DNA from: Vibrio pelagius
Lineage (GTDB): Bacteria; Pseudomonadota; Gammaproteobacteria; Enterobacterales; Vibrionaceae
DNA length: 64,000 nt
Direction: 5' to 3'
Assembly: GCF_024347575.1 (NCBI RefSeq)
Contig: NZ_AP025504.1
Coordinates: forward strand, 434,001-498,000
A model generated the notes under the pieces. It searched no databases and had not been told where the DNA came from. It saw nothing but the letters and a program-made list of their open reading frames with translations. Positions 19,154-26,773 of the stretch are shown here, in pieces; position 1 is the first letter of the stretch, and each line of letters begins with the position of its first letter. The position numbers were made by a program, and so were the translations under genes.

Positions 19154-19473
19154 TATCAACTTTACTAAGCAGTTCCTCATTTCTCCGCAGTTTTAACACA
19201 ATGCCGCTTTACCACCCCTAGCAACTTATCAATATATCAAGCTATCAATATAGCAATTTACACCTACTCCGCCACAAATCATGCTGGTTGTTCTCTTAGT
19301 CACTCGTTTGATGAATGAATTTCATCGGATGTTCCAACGTACACTGAATTTCCTATATTGCTCCCCCTGACAACGACTTAGTCACAATGTATCGGCTCAT
19401 AGATCGCACATTGCTCTTGCGTTCATTATTTAGCCAACCTAAACTCAACTAAGGGATAAATAGAGGTCGATGA
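19154..19473. other. Non-coding stretch with short direct repeats
   Basis: No gene is visible. TATCAATATA occurs twice, at 19227-19236 and 19243-19252, 16 bases apart. The remainder is AT-rich leader for the gene at 19474. Confidence 0.35.
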
Positions 19474-19794
19474 ATGTCCATTTCAGGTCTACATTCTGGT
19501 TACGCAATCATGCAACAGTCTGCCAACATGGTGGAAGAAGCCGCTGTGGAGATTAATCAGCTTGCTAAGAATGAACCTCAATTAGAGCAAGAAATGGCAC
19601 CTAAAAGTGATCTCAGCTTTAATCAACTCCCTACCGCAGACCCTCTTCAAAAAGAAGCCGTGAGTGAACCCATGCCTTCTCACAGCGATGCGCTAGTTAA
19701 ACTCACACAAAGTGCCAGCTACAATCGCGTGGGTGCTTCTGTCGTCGAGCGCCAGAATGAAGCCATAGGAAGTCTTTTAGATATTCACATCTAA
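19474..19794 (+). CDS. Hypothetical protein (106 aa)
   Basis: A 106-residue protein preceded by AGAGGT at good distance from ATG 19474. The N-terminal part (LHSGYAIMQQSANMVEEAAVEINQ) is an amphipathic helix rich in Ala and Met. The middle is acidic and Pro/Ser-rich, and probably disordered. The C-terminal part ends in VVERQNEAIGSLLDIHI, another amphipathic helix. There is no signal peptide and no recognisable domain. The helix-linker-helix layout is loosely like axial or secreted small helper proteins, but this is only an impression. Confidence 0.6.
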   Translation: MSISGLHSGYAIMQQSANMVEEAAVEINQLAKNEPQLEQEMAPKSDLSFNQLPTADPLQKEAVSEPMPSHSDALVKLTQSASYNRVGASVVERQNEAIGSLLDIHI

Positions 19795-19960
19795 TATAGT
19801 GATTAACAGTGTGCTCATAATCTCTGAACAAAGCCTCGTGTATTTTTGCCGATGGAAGCACAAACTGTAACTCATTATATCTGACGCTTGTTTCTCCCCC
19901 ATTACTCGGTAGAATCAGCGCAAAATATCTCTTGCTGTTCCAACTGTACCAATAATAATT

Positions 19961-21220
19961 ATGCCAAAACTCAACCTGCACCGTCGCGACTACGTTTCAA
20001 TCTTAGGTGGCGATATCACCGCAGAAGAATTAGAACAAAAGCTTCAACCACATTTCGACAAGCCCAGTAAAAAGCTGACTCCAAGCCCTTACTTGACTGA
20101 GAAAAATCTTACCCGCCGTTGGACAGCACTTGATAAAGCGGAAAGCCAAGCTGAACTGCTTGACGCCCATACTTTTTCGCAATTTTCTGCCTACGAAAAG
20201 AATATCGAACACTTTATTGGCACCGTTAAAGTGCCAGTCGGCATTTCTGGCCCATTGCGCGTAAACGGTCTTTTCGCTGAAGGTGATTATTTAGTGCCAT
20301 TGGCGACCACAGAAGCCGCTCTCGTCGCTTCCTACAATCGCGGCTCTAAGCTCATTTCGGCTTGTGGTGGTGCAAGCGCAATGCTGCTCAATGAAGGGGT
20401 GACTCGCACTCCTGGGTTTGCCTTCGAGAACTTGGCGCAAGCTGGTCAATTCGTCGCATGGGTAGTGACGCAATACGATCACTTTAAGGCGCTTGCAGAA
20501 TCGACGACATCGCACGGCAAACTCACCGACATCAGTTGCAACATCGAAGGCAATCACGTTTACCTTGTGTTTGAATTTTTGACAGGCGACGCCTCGGGTC
20601 AAAACATGGTGACCATTGCGACCAATGCCGTGTTCGAATACATCATTGAGCATACACCTGTAAAGCCTGACCATGCGTTTCTCGATGGCAATCTATCCGG
20701 CGACAAAAAAGCCAATACACAGACACTGCGCAGCGTACGCGGCAAAAAAGTAACCGCAGAAGTGAACATTCCTGCGGAGTTGGTCGAGAAGTATCTCCAT
20801 ACAACGCCAGAGAAAATGGTTCAGTTTGGACAAATGACCACTGTTGGCGGCGCACTAAGCGGTACCATTGGTATCAATGCCCATTATGCGAATGCACTGG
20901 CTGCGCTCTATATCGCTTGCGGTCAAGATGCAGCTTGCGTAGCTGAATCGGCTATTGGTATGACTCGTATGGAACTCAACAAAGAAGGCGGATTGTACGC
21001 TAGCGTCACCCTTCCGAACTTGATGTTAGGCACTGTGGGCGGTGGTACGGGGTTACCAAGCCAGAAGGCGTGTTTGGACTTGTTAGGGCTTCACGGCAAC
21101 GGTAAATCACAAGCGTTGGCAGAAGTGTGCGCCGCGCTCTGTTTGGCGGGAGAACTTTCTATTGTCGGTGCTTTCTGTGCAGGTCACTTTTCGCGTGCTC
21201 ATCACAAGCTAGCACGTTAG
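19961..21220 (+). CDS. mvaA: Hydroxymethylglutaryl-CoA reductase
   Basis: A 419-residue HMG-CoA reductase. It shows the substrate-binding TVKVPVGISGPLRVNG, the catalytic Glu region PLATTEAALVASYNRG, the NAD(P)-binding GDASGQNMVTIATNA (DAMGMN-type), the Lys/Asp region LDGNLSGDKKANT, the Asp region CGQDAACVAES, and the C-terminal His in the AHHKLAR tail. The layout is that of a catalytic domain without the membrane anchor of eukaryotic class I enzymes. It reduces HMG-CoA to mevalonate (or runs the reverse). No other mevalonate-pathway gene is in the window. Vibrio HMG-CoA reductases have been described as laterally acquired. The LysR gene 33 bases downstream may be co-transcribed. Confidence 0.92.
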   Translation: MPKLNLHRRDYVSILGGDITAEELEQKLQPHFDKPSKKLTPSPYLTEKNLTRRWTALDKAESQAELLDAHTFSQFSAYEKNIEHFIGTVKVPVGISGPLRVNGLFAEGDYLVPLATTEAALVASYNRGSKLISACGGASAMLLNEGVTRTPGFAFENLAQAGQFVAWVVTQYDHFKALAESTTSHGKLTDISCNIEGNHVYLVFEFLTGDASGQNMVTIATNAVFEYIIEHTPVKPDHAFLDGNLSGDKKANTQTLRSVRGKKVTAEVNIPAELVEKYLHTTPEKMVQFGQMTTVGGALSGTIGINAHYANALAALYIACGQDAACVAESAIGMTRMELNKEGGLYASVTLPNLMLGTVGGGTGLPSQKACLDLLGLHGNGKSQALAEVCAALCLAGELSIVGAFCAGHFSRAHHKLAR

Positions 21221-21253
21221 AATCCAGACTCGTTCTCTGATTCTGGAGTAGAG

Positions 21254-22177
21254 ATGGATTATCTCCACCTATCGCGCGTAAGCCTTAAACACCTTACTGT
21301 TCTTCACGTTATGCTCAATACTCATAGCGTGACACAAACTGCGGAACAGTTGTATGTAACGCCATCCAGTGTCAGTAAAACACTCTCTCAGCTTAGAGTG
21401 ATTCTCGATGATGAGCTTTTCTACCGCGATGGTACTAAGCTCATCCCTACTCCGTTTGCATATCAGATTGCACCAACCGTACATGCCATACTATCGAGTA
21501 TGAACGGCCTTCTGCATCAAAAGAGCTTCGTTCCAGAGACTTACCAAGGTAGCTTTACCTTATCGATGCGTGAGAGTACTTTTGAAGTGTTTTCTCCAAC
21601 CATCAGTCGGATAACCACTCAGTTAGCTCCCAACGCAGCGCTAAAAGTGTATTCAAAGCAGCAGTTCGGTTTTGACTCGCTTTTAAGCGGTAAAGTGAAT
21701 GCCATTTTACTGCCCCACGATATTTCACAGCCTCCAACAGAAAACAAAGAGTTGGTATGGAAGACCATCTTATCTGATGAGATGGTGTGCTTGATGGGGG
21801 TTGATCATCCACTCGCCACAACAGCGCTGACTATCGAAGACTACCTAAGCTACAAACACATTGGGATCTTTGATAACGAACTGTCACAGCCCTTCTTTGA
21901 ACAGAATTTGGTTCAGTGCCACAAACCTCGTGACGTCGCTATTTCGGTTGCTGACTTTGGCTCCGCCGCCGTACTTTGTCATCAAACACCCTACTTGTTT
22001 ACCTGTTCAAAGTTATGGTCGCAGAAAGCCCTACAAGCCAAAGGACTCATCGCGAAGCCATTGCCTTTCGATTATGGGAAAGTTGCGTACAGCTTGGTAT
22101 GGAATCGACCAAACATGAATGATCAAGCAATGAAATGGCTATGTGACCAGTTCATCACGCCAGAGAAACCGCTTTAA
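21254..22177 (+). CDS. LysR-family transcriptional regulator
   Basis: A 307-residue LTTR with an N-terminal winged-helix HTH (HVMLNTHSVTQTAEQLYVTPSSVSKTLSQLR) and a two-lobed effector-binding domain. ATG 21254 has GGAG eight bases upstream. It follows the HMG-CoA reductase gene by 33 bases in the same direction, so a role in controlling that gene is plausible but not shown. It is the last conserved gene before the cassette array begins. Confidence 0.88.
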   Translation: MDYLHLSRVSLKHLTVLHVMLNTHSVTQTAEQLYVTPSSVSKTLSQLRVILDDELFYRDGTKLIPTPFAYQIAPTVHAILSSMNGLLHQKSFVPETYQGSFTLSMRESTFEVFSPTISRITTQLAPNAALKVYSKQQFGFDSLLSGKVNAILLPHDISQPPTENKELVWKTILSDEMVCLMGVDHPLATTALTIEDYLSYKHIGIFDNELSQPFFEQNLVQCHKPRDVAISVADFGSAAVLCHQTPYLFTCSKLWSQKALQAKGLIAKPLPFDYGKVAYSLVWNRPNMNDQAMKWLCDQFITPEKPL

Positions 22178-22331
22178 ACGTCGGTGAACAACTAAGGTTG
22201 AAACTCTATGAAATCCAATTATCCCAAAGCCACTCTGCACTTCATCTATGCGGTAACACTATCCCAAAATGAACAAAGGCTCTGAAATGTGGGAGCAGAA
22301 AGCTCTAGGCGCTTATTGACAATGGGAGTCA

Positions 22332-22458
22332 TATCAACCCCTTGTTAACGTGCGACAACGCAATGCCACCCAAATTAAAATGTTCACCCTAAACACTGAA
22401 GCTGATTTATATAAAAGTGGACAAGCGTTAGGTGTCCCTGTTGAACAATTTGTTATAT
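22332..22458 (-). repeat. attC-like site A
   Basis: Outer arm TTGTTAACGTGCGACAACGCAA (as read in part on the plus strand) and inner arm GCGTTAGGTGTCCCTGTTG, ending TTTGTTAT. It lies 3' of the GNAT toxin gene. The core sites deviate from consensus, so it may be weakly active. Confidence 0.55.
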
Positions 22459-22465
22459 TCGTAGC

Positions 22466-22999
22466 CTATTGATTAAAAAGCTGTTCTACCGTTTTCATTG
22501 GTAAAAACATACGAATACGCCCATTATGTTCGCACAGCACTTCAAAGCCGAACTTCGCATAGAACGCTTGAGCGGAATCTGTCAGACAGTCCACAACAAT
22601 TGCGTACGCCCTCATATGGCGATTCACTTCCCATAAGTACTTCAGTGCTCGAATTAGACTAATCTTTCCGAGCCCAGAGCCATGAAACTCTTTGTGCACA
22701 GCTAACTGAGCCAACACAAAAACAGGAATTGGATACCTAGGAAGTTTCTTTGCTTGTTGTGCTGGTAATGTTTCTCGGCTGATTGAACTCGGTGCAACAC
22801 TATAAAATGCACAAATAGCGAATTTTTGATTTAACAGTGGTTGAGAACTAGGTAAAACCATTGTTCGGCTAATACCTGCTTGCATGTGCTTTGCAGCTTG
22901 AGTTTTGATAAATGTGTTTAGCTCTTGCTCACCACAGTCAAATGAGTTGCGATCATGCTTTGATTTACTAAGCTCTACGAACTCTTTACCCCAACTCAC
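22466..22999 (-). CDS. GNAT-family toxin acetyltransferase (TacT/AtaT-like)
   Basis: A 177-residue GNAT protein. Acetyl-CoA binding is marked by LAQLAVHKEFHGSGLGKISLIRAL (the Q/RxxGxG/A loop). The C-terminal FYAKFGFEVL is also typical. Its start overlaps the stop of a DUF1778 antitoxin gene by four bases. The pair matches the type II toxin-antitoxin class in which the toxin acetylates aminoacyl-tRNA and halts translation. Family and pairing are firm; the tRNA target is inferred from relatives. It is a cassette gene bounded by attC-like sites A and B. Confidence 0.9.
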   Translation of the reverse strand: MSWGKEFVELSKSKHDRNSFDCGEQELNTFIKTQAAKHMQAGISRTMVLPSSQPLLNQKFAICAFYSVAPSSISRETLPAQQAKKLPRYPIPVFVLAQLAVHKEFHGSGLGKISLIRALKYLWEVNRHMRAYAIVVDCLTDSAQAFYAKFGFEVLCEHNGRIRMFLPMKTVEQLFNQ

Positions 23000-23265
23000 T
23001 TAATACCACTCTCATCTGTAAATTTGGCAGCCTCAAGCAAAGCTTGATTCGGTGCTTTTGCTTTATTGCACGCAGCCATAAACTCGTCAAAGACACTGTC
23101 TTTAACCATAATACTTTCATGTTCCTCAATAACACGAGTCGCATCTTCGTCCATTAGTCTCACTACATATTCAGTGAGACTTTTTAAACCAAGTAAAGCC
23201 GATGCTTTTTCGGCTTTTGCCTTGATCTCTTCATCAAGGCGGATATCTAAACGTGCGGTTGCCAT
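22996..23265 (-). CDS. DUF1778 ribbon-helix-helix antitoxin
   Basis: An 89-residue antitoxin starting MATARLDIRLDEEIKAKAEKA, the DUF1778 N-terminal DNA-binding ribbon-helix-helix. The C-terminal part (DEFMAACNKAKAPNQALLEAA) would bind and block the GNAT toxin. The open frame extends 17 codons further upstream, but ATG 23265 is chosen for its strong GGAGAGG Shine-Dalgarno. The promoter and palindromic operator immediately upstream fit autoregulation by the antitoxin-toxin complex. Confidence 0.88.
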   Translation of the reverse strand: MATARLDIRLDEEIKAKAEKASALLGLKSLTEYVVRLMDEDATRVIEEHESIMVKDSVFDEFMAACNKAKAPNQALLEAAKFTDESGIK

Positions 23266-23278
23266 AGCCTCTCCTACG

Positions 23279-23354
23279 TACGGATCTATTCCGTAATTAT
23301 AAAGAGTATAGTACATCCTTAAAGCTCATTCAATTTGTACGGAAAACTTACGGA
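23279..23354 (-). promoter_or_regulatory. Promoter and operator of the GNAT/DUF1778 pair
   Basis: On the minus strand TTGAAT (-35, 23328-23333) and TATACT (-10, 23305-23310) are separated by exactly 17 bases. The inverted repeat TACGGATCTATTCCGTA (23279-23295) lies between the -10 and the antitoxin start. TACGGA occurs again at 23338-23343 and 23349-23354 upstream of the -35. These are likely antitoxin-binding sites for autorepression. Confidence 0.7.
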
Positions 23355-23490
23355 ACACGAGACGAATATGATGCCATTGCTATTTGAGAAGCTGTTCAGC
23401 GCCCCTCCACTCGCTTTGTGCCCATAAAATCCCCCGAACAAAAAGCCATCAAAATACGTTTAGCGGATGTTTGACAACCGGGGGAACCCA

Positions 23491-23615
23491 TGTAGCCGCG
23501 TTAAGTGGTGAACAACGCCAACCACCAAGCCTAAACGATTGTGCCGTCAACACTAAAGCGGAATCAAGCCGAGAGTGTCACGCGTTGCGAATCACTATTA
23601 ATCAGCTTGTTATAC
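23491..23615 (-). repeat. attC-like site B
   Basis: Arms GCGTTAAGTGGTGAACAACGC and GCGTTGCGAATCACTATTAA are clear, ending CTTGTTATAC. The outer core on the low-coordinate side is damaged (TGTAGCCGCG where TAACGCCGCG is expected), so recombination there is probably impaired. Confidence 0.7.
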
Positions 23616-23669
23616 CGCTTAGTCAAGGCTAAAATGACCAACATAAAGACCACTTAAGAGACCGATTAT

Positions 23670-23918
23670 ATGACCACTAGAATTTTAGCCGATGTTGCTG
23701 CAAGTATTACTGAGTTGAAAGCTAACCCAATGAAAGTCGCATCTAGTGCTTACGGTGAACCTGTTGCTGTACTAAACCGAAATGAGCCAGCATTTTATTG
23801 CGTGCCTGCCGAAGCCTACGAAATGATGATGGACAGGCTCGAAGAGCTTGAACTACTCGCTATCGCTAATGAACGAGAGTCTGAAGAGAGCATTTCGGTA
23901 AATATTGATGACCTATAA
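23670..23918 (+). CDS. Phd/YefM-family antitoxin
   Basis: An 82-residue antitoxin of the Phd/YefM type: residues 1-55 (ILADVAASITELKANPMKV…GEPVAVLNRNEPAFYCVPAEAYE) form the dimerising DNA-binding fold. An acidic C-terminal tail (ANERESEESISVNIDDL) would wrap the toxin. Its last codons overlap the start of the RelE-like toxin frame by 11 bases. The pair reads on the plus strand, against the array direction, as often seen for toxin-antitoxin cassettes that carry their own promoter. Confidence 0.85.
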   Translation: MTTRILADVAASITELKANPMKVASSAYGEPVAVLNRNEPAFYCVPAEAYEMMMDRLEELELLAIANERESEESISVNIDDL

Positions 23919-24199
23919 ACTCGACTTCAAAAAGAGTGCTCTTAAAGAGTGGAAAAAGCTTGGCTCTACTCTGAAACAACAATTTAAAAAAAAAGCTAGT
24001 CGAACGCTTAGATAACCCACATGTCCCGGCTTCAAAACTTTCTGGAGCTGACAACATGTATAAAATTAAGCTGCGTCAATCGGGCTATCGCCTTGTCTAC
24101 AAAGTTGAAGATGATGTCATTGTTGTAACCGTACTGGCAGTAGGAAAACGCGAACGTAGCGGTGTTTACCGTAACGCTATGAAAAGGTTAGATGACTGA
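23908..24199 (+). pseudogene. RelE/ParE-like toxin, frameshifted in an A9 tract
   Basis: From ATG 23908 the frame reads MTYKLDFKKSALKEWKKLGS and continues to a run of nine A (23986-23994), after which it hits TAA at 24013. In the next frame the protein resumes as LVERLDNPHVPASKLSGAD, with the RelE core YKIKLRQSGYRLVYKVEDD and ends GVYRNAMKRLDD at TGA 24197-24199. With eight A the gene would encode an intact 96-residue RelE mRNA-cleaving toxin. Either the toxin is dead, the assembly has one A too many, or slippage on A9 restores some full-length product. Confidence 0.85.
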
Positions 24200-24202
24200 T
24201 TG

Positions 24203-24329
24203 CGGTATAGCGCGCGTTAAGTAGTGAGCAACATTGCCACCTTACTCAAACACTGCACCGTAAACACCAAACCGATTGAAACCGAAGGCACCAAGCATTG
24301 CGAATCACTCTTTAATGCTCTTGTTAGAT
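24203..24329 (-). repeat. attC-like site C
   Basis: Arms GCGTTAAGTAGTGAGCAAC and GCATTGCGAATCACTCTTTAA, ending CTTGTTAGAT, a good core. The opposite core reads GTATAGC rather than the expected RYYYAAC. It follows the SH3 cassette gene. Confidence 0.72.
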
Positions 24330-24330
24330 T

Positions 24331-25176
24331 TTAGAGTTCAAACTTAGCCAAATACCTAGCGAAGACCCAACCAACCCTTTCATCTCCAGTATCTGGGCAT
24401 AAGTATTCAATTTTGATCCATCGTTTAGACTTACTAATAAACCTAACAACTTTGCCGTTAGATAAACTATCTAAAACCTCTGAGTTAATACTTGCAGATG
24501 AACGGACATGAAGAGATGTCGCAATTACAAAGCGATAGTCCTCCAAATATTGTAAGTCAAATTCTTTGCTTGCCTCTCTTACGACTGATTTAACAGCTGC
24601 TCTTGAGTTTTCTTGCTGAAAAATGTGTCCCCAGTCTTCGTATAGAGGCATTGATAAATTTACAAACACACTAAGCCAATAGTTAAGGACTAGCGTTATC
24701 AAAAGCTGAATTGACGGTTTTTGAGAGTCATACCATGCAAGAAATGAAAATTCATCAGAGGTTGAAGATACTAGCTTCAACTCAACAAGAGACTCTTCCA
24801 CTTCTACATCATTTAATTCAATCGTAACATCCGTTGAAGTTAACTCTGATTCTTGGCTGGTCAAAACATGAAGAATGGCATCTTCTGAGTACTGCTGAAT
24901 TAGGCGCGATTGCAACAGATTCGATATTTCACTGTACTTCGAAATGACATTTTGCTGTTGACGCATAAACTCAATGTTGCGAGAGTTCATTTTAAGGATG
25001 GTTTGAAGACGCTTGTGACTAGCCATGACTTTTTCCATCCTACGGAGTGGAGCCATTTGTCTTTCAAAGGCTTTGGTAACTCGATTGATTTTATTCAACC
25101 GTTCAGAGAGTTGCCTCTGTTTTTGAAGCACCCGATTCATGCGGGCATTCACTTCTATTACTTTTTGTATGCTCAT
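24331..25176 (-). CDS. Coiled-coil/membrane-segment/SH3b cassette protein
   Basis: A 281-residue protein not recognised as a known family. Residues 1-110 form a long basic coiled coil (ARMNRVLQKQRQLSERLNKI…). Residues about 157-180 (QLLITLVLNYWLSVFVNLSM) are hydrophobic and may associate with the membrane. Residues about 213-280 form a bacterial SH3 domain (VIATSLHVRSSASINSEVLDSL…RWIKIEY…GWVFARYLAKF). It fills one cassette almost exactly between attC sites C and D. Function is unknown; accessory cassettes of this size often carry defence or surface functions, but nothing here shows it. Confidence 0.75.
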   Translation of the reverse strand: MSIQKVIEVNARMNRVLQKQRQLSERLNKINRVTKAFERQMAPLRRMEKVMASHKRLQTILKMNSRNIEFMRQQQNVISKYSEISNLLQSRLIQQYSEDAILHVLTSQESELTSTDVTIELNDVEVEESLVELKLVSSTSDEFSFLAWYDSQKPSIQLLITLVLNYWLSVFVNLSMPLYEDWGHIFQQENSRAAVKSVVREASKEFDLQYLEDYRFVIATSLHVRSSASINSEVLDSLSNGKVVRFISKSKRWIKIEYLCPDTGDERVGWVFARYLAKFEL

Positions 25177-25202
25177 TTTACCTCTGAAGTCGAATTAAAA
25201 TC

Positions 25203-25325
25203 TAACGCCCAATTAAGGTGTGAAGCACGCGACCACAGCACTCAATTTGACCACCGTAAACACCTAATTCAACCCAAACCAAAAATGCCAAGCGTGCTGA
25301 ATCACTCTTAAATTGTTTGTTAGTT
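25203..25325 (-). repeat. attC-like site D
   Basis: CTAACGCCCAATTAAGGTG at one end and GCGTGCTGAATCACTCTTAA ending TTTGTTAGTT at the other. Both core sites are well formed. It follows the 194-residue cassette gene. Confidence 0.82.
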
Positions 25326-25326
25326 T

Positions 25327-25911
25327 TTAATTGCCTGGCACTGAAATATTATAGATGACCAACCCCGCAACCAGTAACGCTGTAACTACACCAATTACTG
25401 CAACCCTCTTTGAGTTAACAAATGATGGTTCACCAACTTTAACTCGTTCCCACTCCTCTTTTAAGGTCAACTGAGCAAACTCTCGAATACTGTCGACCAT
25501 TGCAGCTGATTCATCCCACTTTCCATCGTTAGCTAGAGTTTTTGATTTAACAAGACTTGTACGCAGCGCCTTTTGGCGCTCACTTTTATCATCAGGGTTT
25601 AAGCGCATCATGATGCTCGAATAGGCGATTGCCAGTTCTTGATGTTCTTCTTTAGTTTCCATTGAACGAGCTAACACATCAACTGCATCACCATGCTTCT
25701 GATTCATTGCCCAATATATTTCTTCTGTGGCGATCAACGCTGCAATGTACTTTGAGATGTCATCACGTAGTGCATCTATCCAGTTTTGTCTTAGTTGGGA
25801 GATCTGCTGTTCTTTGGTTAACACTAAACTTAAAAATGAGAATGCGCCTGCGATAAGTGCAGCAATAATCACCCCCACTGGTACAAGTACATTAACTGGA
25901 ATATCACTCAT
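25327..25911 (-). CDS. Membrane cassette protein of unknown function (194 aa)
   Basis: A 194-residue protein with a membrane helix near the N-terminus (VLVPVGVIIAALIAGAFSFL), a helical soluble middle (ISQLRQNWIDALRDDISKYIAALIATEEIYW…), and a second helix near the C-terminus (VAVIGVVTALLVAGLVIYN). The middle would face the cytoplasm if both ends are inserted as a hairpin. No conserved catalytic motif is seen. It exactly fills the cassette between attC sites D and E, and nothing upstream of it looks like its own strong promoter. Confidence 0.75.
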   Translation of the reverse strand: MSDIPVNVLVPVGVIIAALIAGAFSFLSLVLTKEQQISQLRQNWIDALRDDISKYIAALIATEEIYWAMNQKHGDAVDVLARSMETKEEHQELAIAYSSIMMRLNPDDKSERQKALRTSLVKSKTLANDGKWDESAAMVDSIREFAQLTLKEEWERVKVGEPSFVNSKRVAVIGVVTALLVAGLVIYNISVPGN

Positions 25912-25926
25912 AACTTTCCTTAAAAA

Positions 25927-26023
25927 CTAACGCCTTGCTAAGCTGTGAGTGAACATGTGCCATGTTTGAGCGATAGCGAGTTCGGCACGCGTTCACGAAT
26001 CAGACTTAAGCAATTTGTTAGTT
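25927..26023 (-). repeat. attC-like site E
   Basis: CTAACGCCTTGCTAAGCTGTGAG pairs (as shown in part) with CACGAATCAGACTTAAGCAA, ending TTTGTTAGTT. The central part CGATAGCG forms a small loop region. Both cores are intact. Confidence 0.82.
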
Positions 26024-26025
26024 GC

Positions 26026-26649
26026 TTACAAGCGAGAAGTTATATGTTCAAGTACTTCTGATACTCTCGCTAATTTTCTTTTCTGATGTTGGATACCCAA
26101 CGTGTAAACAGTCGAATTATTATACGGTGACAATGGCGAAGCATTTACTGCATTACGGTACCCCTTTAACTTATTGAATGAGTCTGCTCTGTACTGCACT
26201 ATTTCATTAAACTGATTCTCTAATGGCTTAAACTTATCGTCATAATAGATCAAGGTATCAAATGACGATTCGAGGGTCTGCCATAACCTTGTTTCAACTT
26301 GAAGTAAATCGTCAATCTCGTGCTTAATTACATGAAAATCTGGAACGCTTGGATTGTAGTTGGAAGGTATTTCAATATTTTGCTTGATAGCACGCTCCCA
26401 ACGCTTCAAGCCTCTTATCAATTCAAGGCGACTTTCGTCTATTTTGGGCATACGCCAATCATGACGAAAAGCGATCAAGAGAAACAATGTCCCAAAACCT
26501 ACCAATGCAGATGATACGGTACCTAAAGCTATCACTATGTTAATAGTGTTGCCCGTTTCTAGTTGCTCACCGCCGCCAAAAGCGACTCCTAGTCCGAACA
26601 CTATAAAGACGAACAATAAAGGGATTAGAAATACTAGAACTTTGAACAA
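26026..26649 (-). CDS. Membrane cassette protein of unknown function (207 aa)
   Basis: A 207-residue protein with two N-terminal membrane helices (about 4-24 and 38-63), then a cytoplasmic helical domain of about 140 residues (RLELIRGLKRWERAIKQN…LLQVETRLWQTLESSFDTLIYYD). Layout (short membrane anchor plus helical soluble part) resembles that of the preceding cassette protein, but sequence similarity is not evident by eye. It lies between attC sites E and F. No function can be assigned. Confidence 0.75.
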   Translation of the reverse strand: MFKVLVFLIPLLFVFIVFGLGVAFGGGEQLETGNTINIVIALGTVSSALVGFGTLFLLIAFRHDWRMPKIDESRLELIRGLKRWERAIKQNIEIPSNYNPSVPDFHVIKHEIDDLLQVETRLWQTLESSFDTLIYYDDKFKPLENQFNEIVQYRADSFNKLKGYRNAVNASPLSPYNNSTVYTLGIQHQKRKLARVSEVLEHITSRL

Positions 26650-26673
26650 TTTATCTCCGTACGAATCGTTGCA

Positions 26674-26769
26674 ACTAACGCCGCATTAAGGTGTGAGCGA
26701 CGCTTGGCTATACTTGAGCGAAGCGAAACTGCCAAGCGTTGCGAATCACTCTTAAATGCTTTGTTATGC
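26674..26769 (-). repeat. attC-like site F
   Basis: The clearest site of the array. CTAACGCCGCATTAAGGTG and CACTCTTAAATGCTTTGTTATGC are near-complementary, and GACGCTTGGC/GCCAAGCGTT form the inner stem with unpaired bases typical of attC. Confidence 0.88.
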
Positions 26770-26773
26770 AGAC

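Noticed and set aside
23384..23632. An 82-residue plus-strand frame
   Set aside because: It runs through attC-like site B, has no Shine-Dalgarno and no protein-like composition.
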